This document shows, in pieces, positions 5,804 through 6,005 of a DNA stretch of 6,005 nt. The DNA is taken from positions 1 through 6,005 of the forward strand of contig JAJOKK010000200.1 in the NCBI GenBank assembly GCA_021129875.1, written 5' to 3'. The notes below the pieces were generated by a model. It saw only the letters and a list, made by a program, of their open reading frames with translations, did no database searches and had not been told where the DNA came from. The position numbers and the translations under genes were made by a program. Within the stretch, counting starts at the first letter, position 1. Every line of letters begins with the position of its first letter. Origin of the DNA: Candidatus Bipolaricaulota bacterium (GTDB taxonomy: Bacteria > Bipolaricaulota > Bipolaricaulia > UBA7950 > UBA9294).

Positions 5804-6005
5804 TCCTAGTGGGCCATCGAAAGGGGAGAGGTTAATAGAATTTACTGTGTAGATTAAGGCGTGCGGTTTCCATGAAGATCGGTTTGGATGCGTCGATGAT
5901 GCGCGTTATCTCGAGTTTTTTTGGCAGAAGAGAGCCTGTTGAGTAAACCTTTTCCACCGCTCGTCTTCAATCCCGGTTGCGAAGCAAGGCCGGAGGCCAC
6001 CCTCC
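5804..6005. other. Unassigned tail, no supported gene
   Basis: A short plus-strand frame begins at ATG 5872 (MKIGLDASMMR) and ends at TAA after 24 codons. A second frame, open from just upstream of a T7 run (5916-5922) to the window end, reads on in the next phase. Near the end, TTGC-GAA-GCAA and GGCC-GGA-GGCC can form two small adjacent hairpins (about 5978-5998). None of this is enough to call a gene or an RNA. Confidence 0.4.

Noticed and set aside
5458..5852. Open frames of 83 and 95 codons inside the pseudogene
   Set aside because: One is out of phase with the DinB motifs. The other is the C-terminal remainder of the broken frame running past the frameshift into nonsense sequence.
5978..6005. 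Structured RNA or IS200/IS605 end at the window edge
   Set aside because: The two small hairpins are only 4 bp each, no transposase or TnpB sequence is visible, and the element, if any, is cut by the window end.

Overview
This is a moderately GC-rich bacterial chromosome window. Positions 54-4891 hold a compact minus-strand housekeeping operon. The last 1.1 kb (4892-6005) is gene-poor DNA with repeats and a decayed gene. The lineage cannot be fixed from one window. The MetRS has two intact zinc knuckles and a fused tRNA-binding domain, and Obg carries the C-terminal OCT domain. Together with the gene order and short low-complexity intergenic repeats, this suggests an uncultured, deep-branching bacterium (a Bipolaricaulota-like or similar candidate phylum is only a guess). 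Stop usage is standard: TAA, TAG and TGA all terminate intact genes here.

The operon reads right to left: metG (MetRS) - rplU (L21) - a degenerate Prp-family protein - rpmA (L27) - obgE (ribosome-assembly GTPase) - nadD (NAD biosynthesis adenylyltransferase). The rplU-prp-rpmA-obgE-nadD order is a classic ribosome-biogenesis cluster; metG at its head is less usual. Two good sigma70-type promoters are readable: one ahead of metG (TTGGAG-17-TATAAT) and one in the 57-bp metG/rplU gap (TTGAAA-17-TAAAAT). The ribosomal part can therefore be transcribed alone as well as by read-through from metG. Genes are tightly packed, and nadD starts inside the end of obgE.

The main biological oddity is the small gene between rplU and rpmA. 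It has the length, position and C-terminal signature of Prp, the cysteine protease that trims the N-terminus of L27 in Firmicutes and relatives. Both catalytic positions (His and Cys) are Arg here. The neighbouring L27 has no cleavable N-terminal extension and starts directly at MAHK. This looks like a Prp fold kept after its protease role was lost. The L27 N-terminal arm also departs from the usual RNGRDS motif.

The gene-poor end holds short tandem G/C-rich repeats (4990-5105), a perfect 22-bp palindrome inside a longer hairpin (5136-5165), and a plus-strand DinB-family pseudogene (5253-5803). The pseudogene has two nonsense codons and one frameshift, yet its putative metal-binding histidines are still readable. 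The final 202 bases contain no gene that can be supported.
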